Shown here: piece after piece, positions 1 through 7,740 of the stretch | Layout of the letters: each line of letters opens with the position of its first letter | Numbering within the stretch: position 1 is the first letter of the stretch | Source of the DNA: an uncultured Clostridia bacterium | GTDB lineage: Bacteria > Bacillota > Clostridia > TANB77 > CAG-508 | Assembly: GCA_948585895.1 (NCBI GenBank) | Contig: CAPBNZ010000003.1 | Span: 1 to 15,617, forward strand | Direction: 5' to 3' | DNA length: 15,617 nt | Translations under genes and position numbers: made by a program | Notes under the pieces: model-generated | The model's input: only the letters and a program-made list of their open reading frames with translations | What the model was told of the DNA's origin: nothing | The model's database searches: none

Positions 1-1441
1 CATAATCTACCATTGTTCCATTGGTTATAATAAATAGCCAGTCACTACTTTGGGCTAATAGTAATTCTCTAGCACATTGATTTAATGCTTTTTTCTTTAA
101 TCCTTTTGCATTTGGATAAAGCCAAGCTAATTCACACATTCTATCACCAGCAATATGTAAGTGCCTATGGGCATAGTCATTAGTTGGATTTAACCATACT
201 TCACTATATCCATTGGCTCCCCAACTAGAGCGACAAGGTGATGAAACTTGTATATTTGGATATTTATCAATATATTCAGATGGGGTAATTAGTTCAAAAT
301 TACAATCATCGTAATAGATTTTTTTAAATAAGATATATAGCCAGTATGGTCCTTCATACCACCAATGCCCATAAAGTTCAGCATCATAGGGGCAAAGAAT
401 AATTGGTGGAGTTTCCATATATTGTGAAAGATTATTAATTTGTGAAGTTCTGCTGTTTAGGAAATGACCTGCTTGTTTTTCAGCAGAGTCCATAGCCCAT
501 TTTGGATTGTAATAATCTTTGAAATCAGTATCACCAGTAATTCTATAATATTTAATTCCAGTGTGGACTCTAACCCCATTATGGGCGATATAAGGTTTAA
601 TATAGTCATAATCAGCTTCATAGCCAATGTCACGATAAAATTCTCTATAATTGTAATCTCCTGGATAGCCATTAATAGAACTCCAAACTTGTCTAGAAGA
701 TTCCATATCACGTCCAAAGGCAATGACTCCTTCAGGAGAAACAATTGGTGCAAAAGTACCATATACAGGGGTAGGGTCTGCATACAAAATTCCATGTGAT
801 TCAGTAATAATATAATCAATTCCAAATTCTTTTAAATATTTATTAGCTTCTGGAATATAGCCACATTCAGGAAGCCAGATTCCGCGAGGCTTTCTTCCGA
901 AATATTTCTCGTAAGTCTGAACACCTACAGCGATTTGAGCTTTTACCGTTTTTTCATTTACGTACAAAATAGGAAAATAACCATGAGTAGCTCCACAAGT
1001 AATGATTTCTAAAACACCAATATCTTGAAAATGTTTAAAAGCTTCAATTAAATTACACTTATAAACATCTTTAAATAGATGTAAATCATTGGAATATCGC
1101 TCAAAATAATAATGGGAAAGCTTATTTAATCTTTTATCATTAGTGGTTCTTTTTATTTCTTTTTCAGACAATTCAATTAGTTGTTTTAGATATTTAATAT
1201 ATTTTTTTTGTAATAATTTATTATCTAACATAGAAAGTAGAGGAGGAGTCATTGACATGGTAATTCTAAAATTGACACCTTCATCTACTAATTTTTGAAA
1301 ATTTGTTAATAATGGAAGATAGGTTTCAGAAATTGCTTCATATAGCCAAGATTCTTCTAAGTAGTCATCGCTTTCTGGGTGATGGATAAAGGGAAGATGA
1401 GCATGAAGAACAAAACTTACATATCCTTTTTTTGATTGCAT
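1..1441 (-). CDS. GH57 1,4-alpha-glucan branching enzyme (3' end cut by window)
   Basis: This frame is open from ATG 1441 to the left edge: 480 codons with no stop, so the C-terminus is missing. It opens with GYVSFVLHAHLPFIHHPE (residues 6-23), the hallmark start of GH57 branching enzymes (DUF1957 type). WLPECGY holds the expected nucleophile Glu192, and CPYDAELYGHWW holds the expected acid/base Asp353. These lie close to the equivalent residues of the archaeal enzyme TK1436 (E183, D354, from memory). ARELLLAQSSDW near the visible end is also typical. The family cleaves an alpha-1,4 glucan and re-forms the bond as an alpha-1,6 branch during cytoplasmic glycogen synthesis. A good ribosome site (AAAGGAG, 9 nt upstream) supports the start. 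It lies 26 nt downstream of the DUF4912 gene, so the two are probably co-transcribed. Family assignment is secure; actual branching activity is inferred. Confidence 0.92.
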   Translation of the reverse strand, partial: MQSKKGYVSFVLHAHLPFIHHPESDDYLEESWLYEAISETYLPLLTNFQKLVDEGVNFRITMSMTPPLLSMLDNKLLQKKYIKYLKQLIELSEKEIKRTTNDKRLNKLSHYYFERYSNDLHLFKDVYKCNLIEAFKHFQDIGVLEIITCGATHGYFPILYVNEKTVKAQIAVGVQTYEKYFGRKPRGIWLPECGYIPEANKYLKEFGIDYIITESHGILYADPTPVYGTFAPIVSPEGVIAFGRDMESSRQVWSSINGYPGDYNYREFYRDIGYEADYDYIKPYIAHNGVRVHTGIKYYRITGDTDFKDYYNPKWAMDSAEKQAGHFLNSRTSQINNLSQYMETPPIILCPYDAELYGHWWYEGPYWLYILFKKIYYDDCNFELITPSEYIDKYPNIQVSSPCRSSWGANGYSEVWLNPTNDYAHRHLHIAGDRMCELAWLYPNAKGLKKKALNQCARELLLAQSSDWLFIITNGTMVDY

Positions 1442-1467
1442 GGTATAATTCTCCTTTGTGATGTTTT

Positions 1468-2295
1468 TTATTTGAATTTTGATGAAGGACTTTGAGAGGA
1501 TGGATTTTTATATATTTCCTCTATATTTTCATCTTGATAAATTGCTTTGTATAAATCATAGATATTGTATATTTTTCCCATATTTCTAATAAATGAAATA
1601 GAAAATATCTCTTTTTGTGTTTGTTTACCTGTTTTTACATTTCTAAAATAAATCATTTTTTGATTTTTGTCGAATAGAATTTTATTATTTGGTGATTCAA
1701 TTTGATTAGAAGTAGTAATAGGGACATAATCTTTTTTTAATTTTTCTGTTTTTGTGATAGGGCGTCTACCAAGCTCAATTTGGTAATCACATTTGCTGTC
1801 TGCTACATTTAAATACCAACTATTAGCAAAGTCATTAATTTCTACTTCGAAATGATAGCCTAAGGTATGATTGTAAATAATGAGAACAGGTTTTGTAGTT
1901 TCAAAAAAATTATTTCCATACTGTTTTTGTAAGTTTGTTCTGTCTTCATCTGAAATATCCCAATAAATGAATAGATTGGTAGGTGTTTGTGCCAAAACTT
2001 TTACAATGGTCTGATTATATCTGTATGGTAAATCATAATATTCTACAATTTCTACTTTTCTCTTAGAAGATGTTGTTTTCTTTGAGATGGACTTTTTGGT
2101 TGATGTTTTTTTCTTACTAGTGGATGTAGAAGATTTCTTTTGCGTTGTTGTAGTCGTATTTTTTTTAGTAGAGGCTACTTTTGTCGTATTTTTTTTAATA
2201 GTTGTAGGTTTTTTTGTGGTGTTTTTTTGTTGGATAGATTTTTTTGTTTTATTTTTGTTTTCTAATTCTTTTTGTTCTTTTGTTTTCCTTGGCAT
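1468..2295 (-). CDS. DUF4912 protein with Lys/Thr/Ser-rich N-terminal tail
   Basis: The product is 275 residues. I chose the ATG at 2295, which gives MPRKTKEQ, because AGGAGGA sits 5 nt before it; an upstream in-frame ATG at 2319 lacks such a site. Residues 1-80 are low-complexity, almost entirely Lys, Thr, Ser and Asn in short repeats such as KKNTTK, resembling histone-H1-like tails and probably disordered and strongly basic. Residues of about 85-200 form a DUF4912 domain, recognisable from LPYRYNQT and LFIYWDIS (YWDIS at 111-115) followed by beta-rich sequence. DUF4912 has no firmly established function. It is often encoded beside GH57 glucan enzymes, and here it precedes one by 26 nt, so a role in glycogen binding or organisation is plausible but inferred. 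The tail could bind an anionic polymer. Confidence 0.85.
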   Translation of the reverse strand: MPRKTKEQKELENKNKTKKSIQQKNTTKKPTTIKKNTTKVASTKKNTTTTTQKKSSTSTSKKKTSTKKSISKKTTSSKRKVEIVEYYDLPYRYNQTIVKVLAQTPTNLFIYWDISDEDRTNLQKQYGNNFFETTKPVLIIYNHTLGYHFEVEINDFANSWYLNVADSKCDYQIELGRRPITKTEKLKKDYVPITTSNQIESPNNKILFDKNQKMIYFRNVKTGKQTQKEIFSISFIRNMGKIYNIYDLYKAIYQDENIEEIYKNPSSQSPSSKFK

Positions 2296-2331
2296 GATAG
2301 TCCTCCTATGTAATCTCATACTTTCTTTCCT

Positions 2332-2360
2332 ATCTTATACTAAAAGTAAAAGAAATTCAA
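2332..2360 (-). promoter_or_regulatory. Candidate promoter of the DUF4912-GH57 operon
   Basis: Read on the minus strand, TTGAAT (2360-2355) and TAAGAT (2337-2332) are separated by 17 bp and lie about 37 bp upstream of the chosen start codon. Each hexamer matches the sigma-A consensus at four of six positions, so this is moderate. The rest of the gap between the two divergent genes (2296-2599) is AT-rich, with no gene or terminator that I can see. The recJ side has several TATAAT-like stretches but no convincing -35 partner. Confidence 0.4.
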
Positions 2361-2599
2361 GGGAATTTAATAAAGTTTTTGAATTTAATATAACATTACT
2401 ATTTTTGGCATTACATACAGTAAGATAAAAAGTAAGAAGAAATTGTATATTTACTACAAAATAAAAGTTAGCTATTGAATAAAACAACATAAAGTGTCAC
2501 TTATAAAATTAAGACTATTTTTCTCAAATTTTATCAAAAGTCTTTTAAAAAACAGTAAAATAGTATAAAATAGTAAAAAATATAATATAGGAGAGGAAT

Positions 2600-4291
2600 A
2601 TGAATAAAAAATGGCAAATTTATGAAAATAATGAAGAAAAAATAAAAGAAATACAAGAAAAGTATCAATTAAACAAATTATTAGCTACTATTTTGGTCAA
2701 TAGAAATATTACAGAAAAAGAGGATATACGATTATTTTTACAACCAACTAGAAAAGACTTTCACAATCCATTTTTAATTACAGACATGAAAAAAGCAGTA
2801 GAAAGGATTATGGAAGCAATACAAAACCAAGAAAAAGTTACTATTTATGGTGATTATGATGTAGATGGAATTACCAGTATAACAGTATTAAAAAGCTTTT
2901 TACAAGATAGAGGTTTAGAAGTAGCAACTTATATTCCCAATAGATTAGAAGAAGGTTATGGATTAAATCGAGAAGCAATTAGGAAAATTGTAAATAATGG
3001 ATGTCAAGTAATGATTACCGTTGATTGTGGTATATCAGCATTGGATGAAATTGAATATGCCAACTCACTTGGTATAGAAACGATTGTAACAGATCACCAT
3101 GAACCAGGAAAGGAACTACCACATGCTTTTGCAGTAATTGACAATAAAAGAAAAGATAGTAATTATCCTTTTCGAGAATTAGCTGGTGTTGGTGTGGTTT
3201 TCAAGTTAATTCAGGCAATAGGAATTACCTTGGGATTAAAAGAAGAAGAATATCTAAAATATTTAGATATCGTGTGTATAGGAACGATATCAGATATCGT
3301 TCCATTAGTCAACGAAAATCGAGTAATAGCAAAACTTGGCTTAATGTTAATTTGTCAAACTAGAAATGTGGGACTACGTTCTATTATCCATTCTTCTGGT
3401 TATCAAAAAATTGATTCTACTAGTATTTCTTTTGGTATAGCTCCTAGAATTAATGCCTGTGGAAGAATGGGAAAAGCAGAAGAAGCATTGGAATTATTAT
3501 TATCTAAAAATATAAATCAAGTTAATGAATTAACCCAAAGATTAAATGAGCATAATAGAATAAGACAAGAGACTGAAAAAAGCATTTTTGAAAATGCCAT
3601 TAAACAAATTGAAAAAGAACATCTGCAAGAAAATAATGCCATCATAGTTGGGGGAGAAAATTGGCATCATGGAGTAATTGGCATTGTATCTTCTAAAATT
3701 ACAGAAATGTATTTTAAACCAAGTATTTTGTTAAGTTTTGAGGAAAATGGAATAGGAAAAGGTTCTGGAAGAAGTATACCAGGATTTGATTTGCATGAAG
3801 CATTGATGCAATGTACAGATACTATTGAAAAATTTGGTGGTCATAGTATGGCTGTTGGGATTGCTGTACAAAAAGATAAATTTATAAAATTTAGAGAGAA
3901 ATTTGAGCAAATTGCGTCAAAGGCAAATATTGATGAAATTGTGCCAGTGATTCAAGTAGATAGCAAAATTGATGTAAAAGACATAAATAAGGAAATGGTA
4001 GAGAGTTTGAAACAATTAGAGCCTTTTGGTGAAGGAAATAGAATGCCTATTTTTATGTTTAAAAATTTAAAAATTGACTCCATAAGAGCTTTATCAGAAG
4101 GAAAGCATTTAAAATTAACATTAAAAGACAATAATACAATTATCAATAGTATTGGATTTAATCTAGGATATTTAGCAGAGGAATATAGAATTGGTGATAA
4201 AATTGATGTAGTAGGGGTGTTAGAAATTAATAGCTTTAATGGTGTAGAGAGTTTGCAAATCAACATAAGAGATGTTATGAGGTCTTTATAA
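2600..4291 (+). CDS. recJ: Single-stranded-DNA-specific exonuclease RecJ
   Basis: The 563-residue product degrades single-stranded DNA 5' to 3' in recombination and base-excision or mismatch repair, in the cytoplasm. The DHH phosphoesterase core is clear: GDYDVDG at 84-90 (metal ligands), VDCG at 141-144 and the DHH triad at 165-167. The DHHA1 domain follows, with GGHSMAVG at 413-420, and the C-terminal ~110 residues fit the RecJ OB-fold. Length is normal for the family. AGGAGAGG lies just before the ATG. Only 12 nt separate its stop from the rel start, so the two are probably co-transcribed, an order common in Clostridia (the usual intervening apt gene is absent). No clear promoter is visible upstream, only AT-rich sequence. 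Confidence 0.96.
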   Translation: MNKKWQIYENNEEKIKEIQEKYQLNKLLATILVNRNITEKEDIRLFLQPTRKDFHNPFLITDMKKAVERIMEAIQNQEKVTIYGDYDVDGITSITVLKSFLQDRGLEVATYIPNRLEEGYGLNREAIRKIVNNGCQVMITVDCGISALDEIEYANSLGIETIVTDHHEPGKELPHAFAVIDNKRKDSNYPFRELAGVGVVFKLIQAIGITLGLKEEEYLKYLDIVCIGTISDIVPLVNENRVIAKLGLMLICQTRNVGLRSIIHSSGYQKIDSTSISFGIAPRINACGRMGKAEEALELLLSKNINQVNELTQRLNEHNRIRQETEKSIFENAIKQIEKEHLQENNAIIVGGENWHHGVIGIVSSKITEMYFKPSILLSFEENGIGKGSGRSIPGFDLHEALMQCTDTIEKFGGHSMAVGIAVQKDKFIKFREKFEQIASKANIDEIVPVIQVDSKIDVKDINKEMVESLKQLEPFGEGNRMPIFMFKNLKIDSIRALSEGKHLKLTLKDNNTIINSIGFNLGYLAEEYRIGDKIDVVGVLEINSFNGVESLQINIRDVMRSL

Positions 4292-4303
4292 GGGGAGGAG
4301 AAT

Positions 4304-5044
4304 ATGCAAGAAAAAAAAGAAATAGCAATACAAGATGTTATTAGAAAAAGGAAAGAACATACTAGAAAAGTAGATATAAAGTTGATTATGAGAGCATTTA
4401 ATTATGCTAATAATCATCATGGCAATCAATGTAGACGTTCTGGAGAACCTTATATTATCCATCCACTTAATGTTGCCTATACTTTAGCAGATATTGGATT
4501 AGATGATAGTACCATATGTGCAGCTCTTTTACATGATGTAGTAGAAGACACAGAAGTAACAGATGCAGATATTAGGCAAGAATTTGGAAGCGAAATTGCT
4601 GAAATGGTAGAAGGGGTTACCAAGTTAGGATCTATGCAATTTGTATCGATTGAAGAGCAACAAGTAGAAGATTATAGAAAAATGTTCTTAGCTATGGGAA
4701 AAGATATTCGAGTTATTTTAATTAAATTAGCAGATAGACTTCATAATATGAGAACTTTAAAATATTTAAAAAGAGATAGACAAATTGCCAATGCCAAAGA
4801 GACTATGGAGTTATATGCACCACTTGCTAACCGTTTAGGATTATATTCAATAAAATGGGAATTAGAAGATTTAGGATTTAAGTATTTGTATCCAGAAGAA
4901 TATCATGAATTAGTAGAGGCTATTAATAGAAAAAGAGAAGAGAGACTAAAATTTATCGAGAAAATTATGGATGATATTCGTGTACAATTAAAGAAACAGA
5001 AAATAGAAGCAGAAGTTACACGGAAGAGCGAAACATTTATATAG
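4304..5044 (+). CDS. rel: Rel (p)ppGpp hydrolase half, N-terminal fragment of a frameshifted rel
   Basis: These 246 codons encode the HD-type (p)ppGpp hydrolase domain of a bifunctional RelA/SpoT homologue. Hydrolase residues are all present and fall on the published Rel_Seq positions: R44, H53, H77-D78 and E81-D82 (LLHDVVEDT), D144, N148 and T151 (KLADRLHNMRT). The frame is homologous to Rel up to EVT at 237-239. It then reads seven unrelated residues (RKSETFI) and stops, where the family has the GRxKHIYSIYRKM motif. The cause is one extra base at about 5021. GGGGAGGAG precedes the ATG. If expressed as written, this would be a stand-alone alarmone hydrolase lacking synthetase, TGS and ACT domains. 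Confidence 0.9.
   Translation: MQEKKEIAIQDVIRKRKEHTRKVDIKLIMRAFNYANNHHGNQCRRSGEPYIIHPLNVAYTLADIGLDDSTICAALLHDVVEDTEVTDADIRQEFGSEIAEMVEGVTKLGSMQFVSIEEQQVEDYRKMFLAMGKDIRVILIKLADRLHNMRTLKYLKRDRQIANAKETMELYAPLANRLGLYSIKWELEDLGFKYLYPEEYHELVEAINRKREERLKFIEKIMDDIRVQLKKQKIEAEVTRKSETFI
5018..5024 (+). other. rel: Frameshift site in rel (extra C5021)
   Basis: In the upstream frame the sequence reads GAA GTT ACA CGG AAG and soon reaches TAG. If C5021 is skipped it reads ACA, GGA AGA GCG AAA CAT and continues as GRAKHLYSIYRKM, a textbook Rel synthetase motif, straight into the downstream frame. The joined product is 731 residues, the normal size for a Gram-positive Rel. R241, K243, S247, K251, D264 and Y308 then match Rel_Seq numbering. 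No homopolymer or classic slippery heptamer is present. The event is either a true inactivating mutation, an assembly or sequencing error, or, less likely, +1 recoding at the uncommon CGG codon. Confidence 0.85.
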
Positions 5045-5057
5045 TATTTACAGAAAA

Positions 5058-6500
5058 ATGAAAAGAGATAATAAAACACTTGACCAAATTTATGATTTAT
5101 TTGCGTTACGTATATTAGTCAATTCCATTAAAGATTGTTATGCAGCTTTAGGTGTTGTACATGAAATGTATAACCCAATGCCAGGAAGATTTAAAGACTA
5201 TATTGCTGTACCGAAGCCTAATATGTATCAATCCATTCATACTACTCTATTGGGAGATAAAGGAACGCCATTTGAAGTTCAAATTCGTACATGGGATATG
5301 CATCGAGTAGCAGAATTTGGTATCGCAGCACATTGGGCTTATAAAGAGGCAAATTATTTTGGTAAAAAGACATCAATAAAAGTAGAAGAAGATAAATTGG
5401 CATGGCTTAGAGAAACACTAGAATGGCAGAAAGAAATGCAAGACCCACAAGAATTTCTAAATACCTTAAAAACAGAATTATTTGAAGATGAAGTATATGT
5501 ATTTACACCCAAAGGTGCTATTAAGGTTTTACCCAAAGGTGCAACTCCAATTGATTTTGCCTATAGCATTCATGCTGAAATTGGTCATCACATGACAGGT
5601 TGTAAAATAAATAGTAAAATGATGCCAATTATAACCTCACTAAAGAGTGGAGACATCATTGAAATCATTACATCCGATAATTCCAAAGGACCAAGTAGAG
5701 ATTGGTTAAAATTTGTTAAAAGTACCAGTGCTAAAAATAAAATCTTGAGCTGGTTTAAAAAAGCACAAAAAGCAGAAAACATTGAAAAAGGAAAAGACTT
5801 AATTGAGAAAGAATTAAAAAGGATTGGATTTACCCATTCTGATTTGTTTAAAACAGAATATATGCAACCAATGTTAGAGAAATACAAATATAAGAATTTA
5901 GACGAAATGTATGCAGCAGTTGGGTTTGGAGCAAATTCTGCCGTAAAGGTAATTGCAAGGATGTTACAAGAATATCGAAAAGAACATGAAGAAGAAAATA
6001 TTGAAGCAAAAATAGAAGAACTAGCTAAAGCTAGACAAAAACGTATCAAACCATCTGATTCAGGAGTGATAGTAAAAGGAATTGAAAATTGTTTGGTAAA
6101 GTTATCAAAATGTTGTAATCCGCTTCCAGGAGACGAAATTGTAGGATATATTACAAAAGGGAGAGGAGTATCTGTTCATAGAAAAGATTGTGTTAATATA
6201 GAGGATTTGTTTACAGAAGAAAATAGAATGATAGATGTAGAATGGTATGAAGAGAATCAAGCATCTTATCAGGTAGATATAGAAATTTATTCAAATGACA
6301 GAGCAGGTTTATTAATGGATATCTTAAAAGAAATTGGAACAACAAAAGTAAAAATTTTAGGTGTAAACACAAAAACAACAAAAGAAAGAATTGCTATTAT
6401 GGATATAACGATAGAAGTAGAAAATTTAGACGAATTAAACAAAGCACAAAAAGCCATTCGAAAAGTAGATAGTGTTTATGAAGTAAGAAGAAAAAAATAA
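5058..6500 (+). CDS. rel: Rel (p)ppGpp synthetase/TGS/ACT half, C-terminal fragment of a frameshifted rel
   Basis: The fragment has 480 codons from the first ATG in the downstream frame, the Met of the family's YRKM motif. It holds most of the synthetase domain: IYDLFALRIL with the metal-binding Asp, PKPNMYQSIHTT with the pyrophosphate-acceptor-pocket Tyr (Rel_Seq Y308), and EVQIRT with the catalytic Glu. A TGS domain (VYVFTPKGAIKVLPKGATP), a helical region, a zinc-finger segment (KLSKCCNPLPGDEIVGY) and a C-terminal ACT domain ending VYEVRRKK follow. It lacks the GRxKH nucleotide-binding residues, which lie just upstream of this ATG. No Shine-Dalgarno precedes the ATG, so separate translation is doubtful. 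The body is otherwise intact and shows no decay, which suggests a very recent lesion or an artefact. Confidence 0.85.
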   Translation: MKRDNKTLDQIYDLFALRILVNSIKDCYAALGVVHEMYNPMPGRFKDYIAVPKPNMYQSIHTTLLGDKGTPFEVQIRTWDMHRVAEFGIAAHWAYKEANYFGKKTSIKVEEDKLAWLRETLEWQKEMQDPQEFLNTLKTELFEDEVYVFTPKGAIKVLPKGATPIDFAYSIHAEIGHHMTGCKINSKMMPIITSLKSGDIIEIITSDNSKGPSRDWLKFVKSTSAKNKILSWFKKAQKAENIEKGKDLIEKELKRIGFTHSDLFKTEYMQPMLEKYKYKNLDEMYAAVGFGANSAVKVIARMLQEYRKEHEEENIEAKIEELAKARQKRIKPSDSGVIVKGIENCLVKLSKCCNPLPGDEIVGYITKGRGVSVHRKDCVNIEDLFTEENRMIDVEWYEENQASYQVDIEIYSNDRAGLLMDILKEIGTTKVKILGVNTKTTKERIAIMDITIEVENLDELNKAQKAIRKVDSVYEVRRKK

Positions 6501-6587
6501 ATAAAATGTTCCCATGGAGTGTTGTAACTACCAATCATATTTGCTATTGCCTATTTGGCTGCTTTGTAGTATTGAAAAAATAATAGA

Positions 6588-6617
6588 TTGCACCTTAAAT
6601 TGGTATTATTGTACAAT
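6588..6617 (+). promoter_or_regulatory. Candidate promoter for the MBL-fold gene
   Basis: TTGCAC (6588-6593) and TACAAT (6612-6617) are 18 bp apart, about 30 bp upstream of the start codon. The -10 matches the consensus at five of six positions; the -35 is weaker. The remaining 3' flank of rel (6501-6587) shows no convincing intrinsic terminator, so read-through from recJ-rel is also possible. Confidence 0.45.
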
Positions 6618-6646
6618 ATAAGAGGATAAAAGAAAGGAATACGAAA

Positions 6647-7294
6647 ATGAAATTAAAAGAACTAAAGATAGATACTTGGATAGGGGATTCAACGAATTGT
6701 TATATTATAGTAGATGAGGAATCAAAAGAAACTATGGTGATAGACCCAGCTGGAAACGTTGATAAAATACAGGAATTAATTAAAATAATGGAAGGAAATT
6801 TAAAATATATTTATTTAACACATTGTCATGGAGATCATATATTAGGAGTAACAGAATTAAAAAATAAATGTGGTGGAAAAACATTAATTCATCGAGAAGA
6901 TAGTGAAGGGTTAAATAATCCAGAGATTAATTTAACACCTTATATAGGATTAGGAAAAATTGAACTAGAAGCAGATTCAAGAGTTGATGATAGAGATTTA
7001 ATTCATCTGGGAAATTTAGCATTTAGAGTTTTTCATACACCTGGACATACTAAAGGAAGTTCCAGCCTTTATTGTAAAAAAGAAAATTGTTTATTTTCAG
7101 GAGATACTATCTTTAGAGGAACTTGGGGAAGAACCGATTTACCAACTTCTAGTAGAGAGGATATTATGGAATCAATTGAAAAAAAGATTATGATTTTGCC
7201 AGATGAAACAATTATTTATCCAGGACATGGAATGATGACGATGTTAAAAGATGAAAAGCCAATTTATTTAGAATTGAAACCAAAATTGTTTTAA
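6647..7294 (+). CDS. Metallo-beta-lactamase-fold hydrolase, glyoxalase II-like
   Basis: The 215-residue product has the full set of binuclear-metal ligands of the MBL superfamily. These are THCHGDH (His59, His61, Asp63, His64), HTPGHTKGS (His134), SGDTIF (Asp153) and YPGHG (His194). The SGDTIFRGTWGRTDLP block and short length are typical of the YcbL/hydroxyacylglutathione-hydrolase-like subgroup, which hydrolyses thioesters or related substrates; the real substrate here is unknown. There is no signal peptide, so it is cytoplasmic. An AAAGGA ribosome site precedes the ATG. A gene of this subgroup commonly lies between rel and hisS in Clostridia, sometimes with dtd and hemZ, which are missing here. 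Confidence 0.9.
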   Translation: MKLKELKIDTWIGDSTNCYIIVDEESKETMVIDPAGNVDKIQELIKIMEGNLKYIYLTHCHGDHILGVTELKNKCGGKTLIHREDSEGLNNPEINLTPYIGLGKIELEADSRVDDRDLIHLGNLAFRVFHTPGHTKGSSSLYCKKENCLFSGDTIFRGTWGRTDLPTSSREDIMESIEKKIMILPDETIIYPGHGMMTMLKDEKPIYLELKPKLF

Positions 7295-7299
7295 AAACT

Positions 7300-7327
7300 T
7301 TGCAAAATAGGAAAAATCATGTATAAT
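7300..7327 (+). promoter_or_regulatory. Promoter of the 95-residue orphan (and possibly hisS)
   Basis: TTGCAA (7300-7305) and a perfect TATAAT (7322-7327) are separated by 16 bp. They lie just after the MBL-fold stop codon and about 45 bp before the next ATG, giving the orphan gene its own start of transcription. Confidence 0.6.
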
Positions 7328-7371
7328 AATAGTGCAGTAGTCAAAAATGAGCAGTAGAAGAGGAGGAGTAT

Positions 7372-7659
7372 ATGCCAAAAAAAACAGTAGCGATTCAAAA
7401 AGAAAGACTCAAAAGTGCAGGATACCATATTAGTAAAGAAAAAAGTGAGTTGGGAATTTTTTATGCTATCTCAAAAAATGAAAAAACTTTATTAGAAGTT
7501 TTGCAACGGAAGGAAAAAGGGGTAATAGTTATAAATAGAAAAGGAGAGCTATACTGTGATAAGGTCTGGATTAAGCAAGAAGATGGACCAACAATATATT
7601 ATTATAAAAATATGCCAGAAGGCAGAATTATAGGAAGAATGAATGAAAATACTCCATAA
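7372..7659 (+). CDS. Hypothetical protein, 95 residues
   Basis: I do not recognise this family. The product is small, basic and soluble, with no signal peptide, membrane segment or metal motif. It opens MPKKTVAIQKERLKSAGYHI, continues with a helix-prone, Lys-rich stretch (KNEKTLLEVLQRKEKG), then a beta-prone part (GVIVINRKGELYCDKVWI) with a single Cys, and ends in TIYYYKNMPEGRIIGR. AGGAGGAG lies directly before the ATG and a promoter lies 45 bp upstream, so it is very probably a real, well-expressed gene. It sits between the MBL-fold gene and hisS, where related genomes often carry hemZ or nothing. No function is proposed. Confidence 0.75.
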   Translation: MPKKTVAIQKERLKSAGYHISKEKSELGIFYAISKNEKTLLEVLQRKEKGVIVINRKGELYCDKVWIKQEDGPTIYYYKNMPEGRIIGRMNENTP

Positions 7660-7671
7660 GAATTAATTCAG

Positions 7672-7702
7672 GAAGGCATTGGAAAGTTTTTCTAATGCCT
7701 TT
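7672..7702 (+). terminator. Long hairpin between the 95-residue orphan and hisS
   Basis: AAGGCATT (7673-7680) pairs with AATGCCTT (7694-7701). The interior GGAAA/TTTCT also pairs, leaving a 3-nt loop (7686-7688), for a near-continuous stem of about 13 bp. Only TTT follows before GGAC, so the U-tract is poor. It may act as a weak terminator, an attenuator ahead of hisS, or a 3'-end stabiliser. It is too short to be a T-box leader and no specifier loop is evident. Confidence 0.5.
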
Positions 7703-7740
7703 GGACAAATAATAAATAAAAAGAAAGTAAGTGATAAAAT

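Noticed and set aside
457..825. Open frames on both strands inside the branching-enzyme gene
   Set aside because: They overlap the clear GH57 coding frame, which carries the catalytic motifs across the same bases.
2087..2428. A 113-codon plus-strand frame rich in Phe and Val
   Set aside because: It is the antisense of the Lys/Thr tail of the DUF4912 gene; the hydrophobic look arises from reading AAA-rich codons backwards, and it has no ribosome site.
5018..5024. Programmed +1 frameshifting in rel
   Set aside because: ACA to CAC re-pairing is poor, no stimulatory hairpin or internal Shine-Dalgarno is evident, and CGG is used elsewhere in the window (for example in both orphan genes). Kept only as a minor alternative.
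4304..6500. Two independent genes (a hydrolase and a separate synthetase)
   Set aside because: The second frame has no ribosome site and starts inside a conserved motif, and the missing motif residues are encoded in the 36 bp just before its ATG, which shows one interrupted gene.
6540..6554. A third TTGC-N4-GC dyad upstream of the MBL-fold gene
   Set aside because: TTTGCTATTGCCTA matches only part of the right half-site and lies about 78 bp before the inferred start, so it is likely chance in AT-rich sequence.
6525..6575. Possible terminator after rel (ACTAC pairing with GTAGT, CCAA with TTGG)
   Set aside because: The pairing needs a large asymmetric bulge and has no following T-run.
7660..7740. 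T-box leader ahead of hisS
   Set aside because: Only 81 nt are available, and neither a T-box consensus sequence nor a specifier loop is visible; the only structure is one long hairpin.
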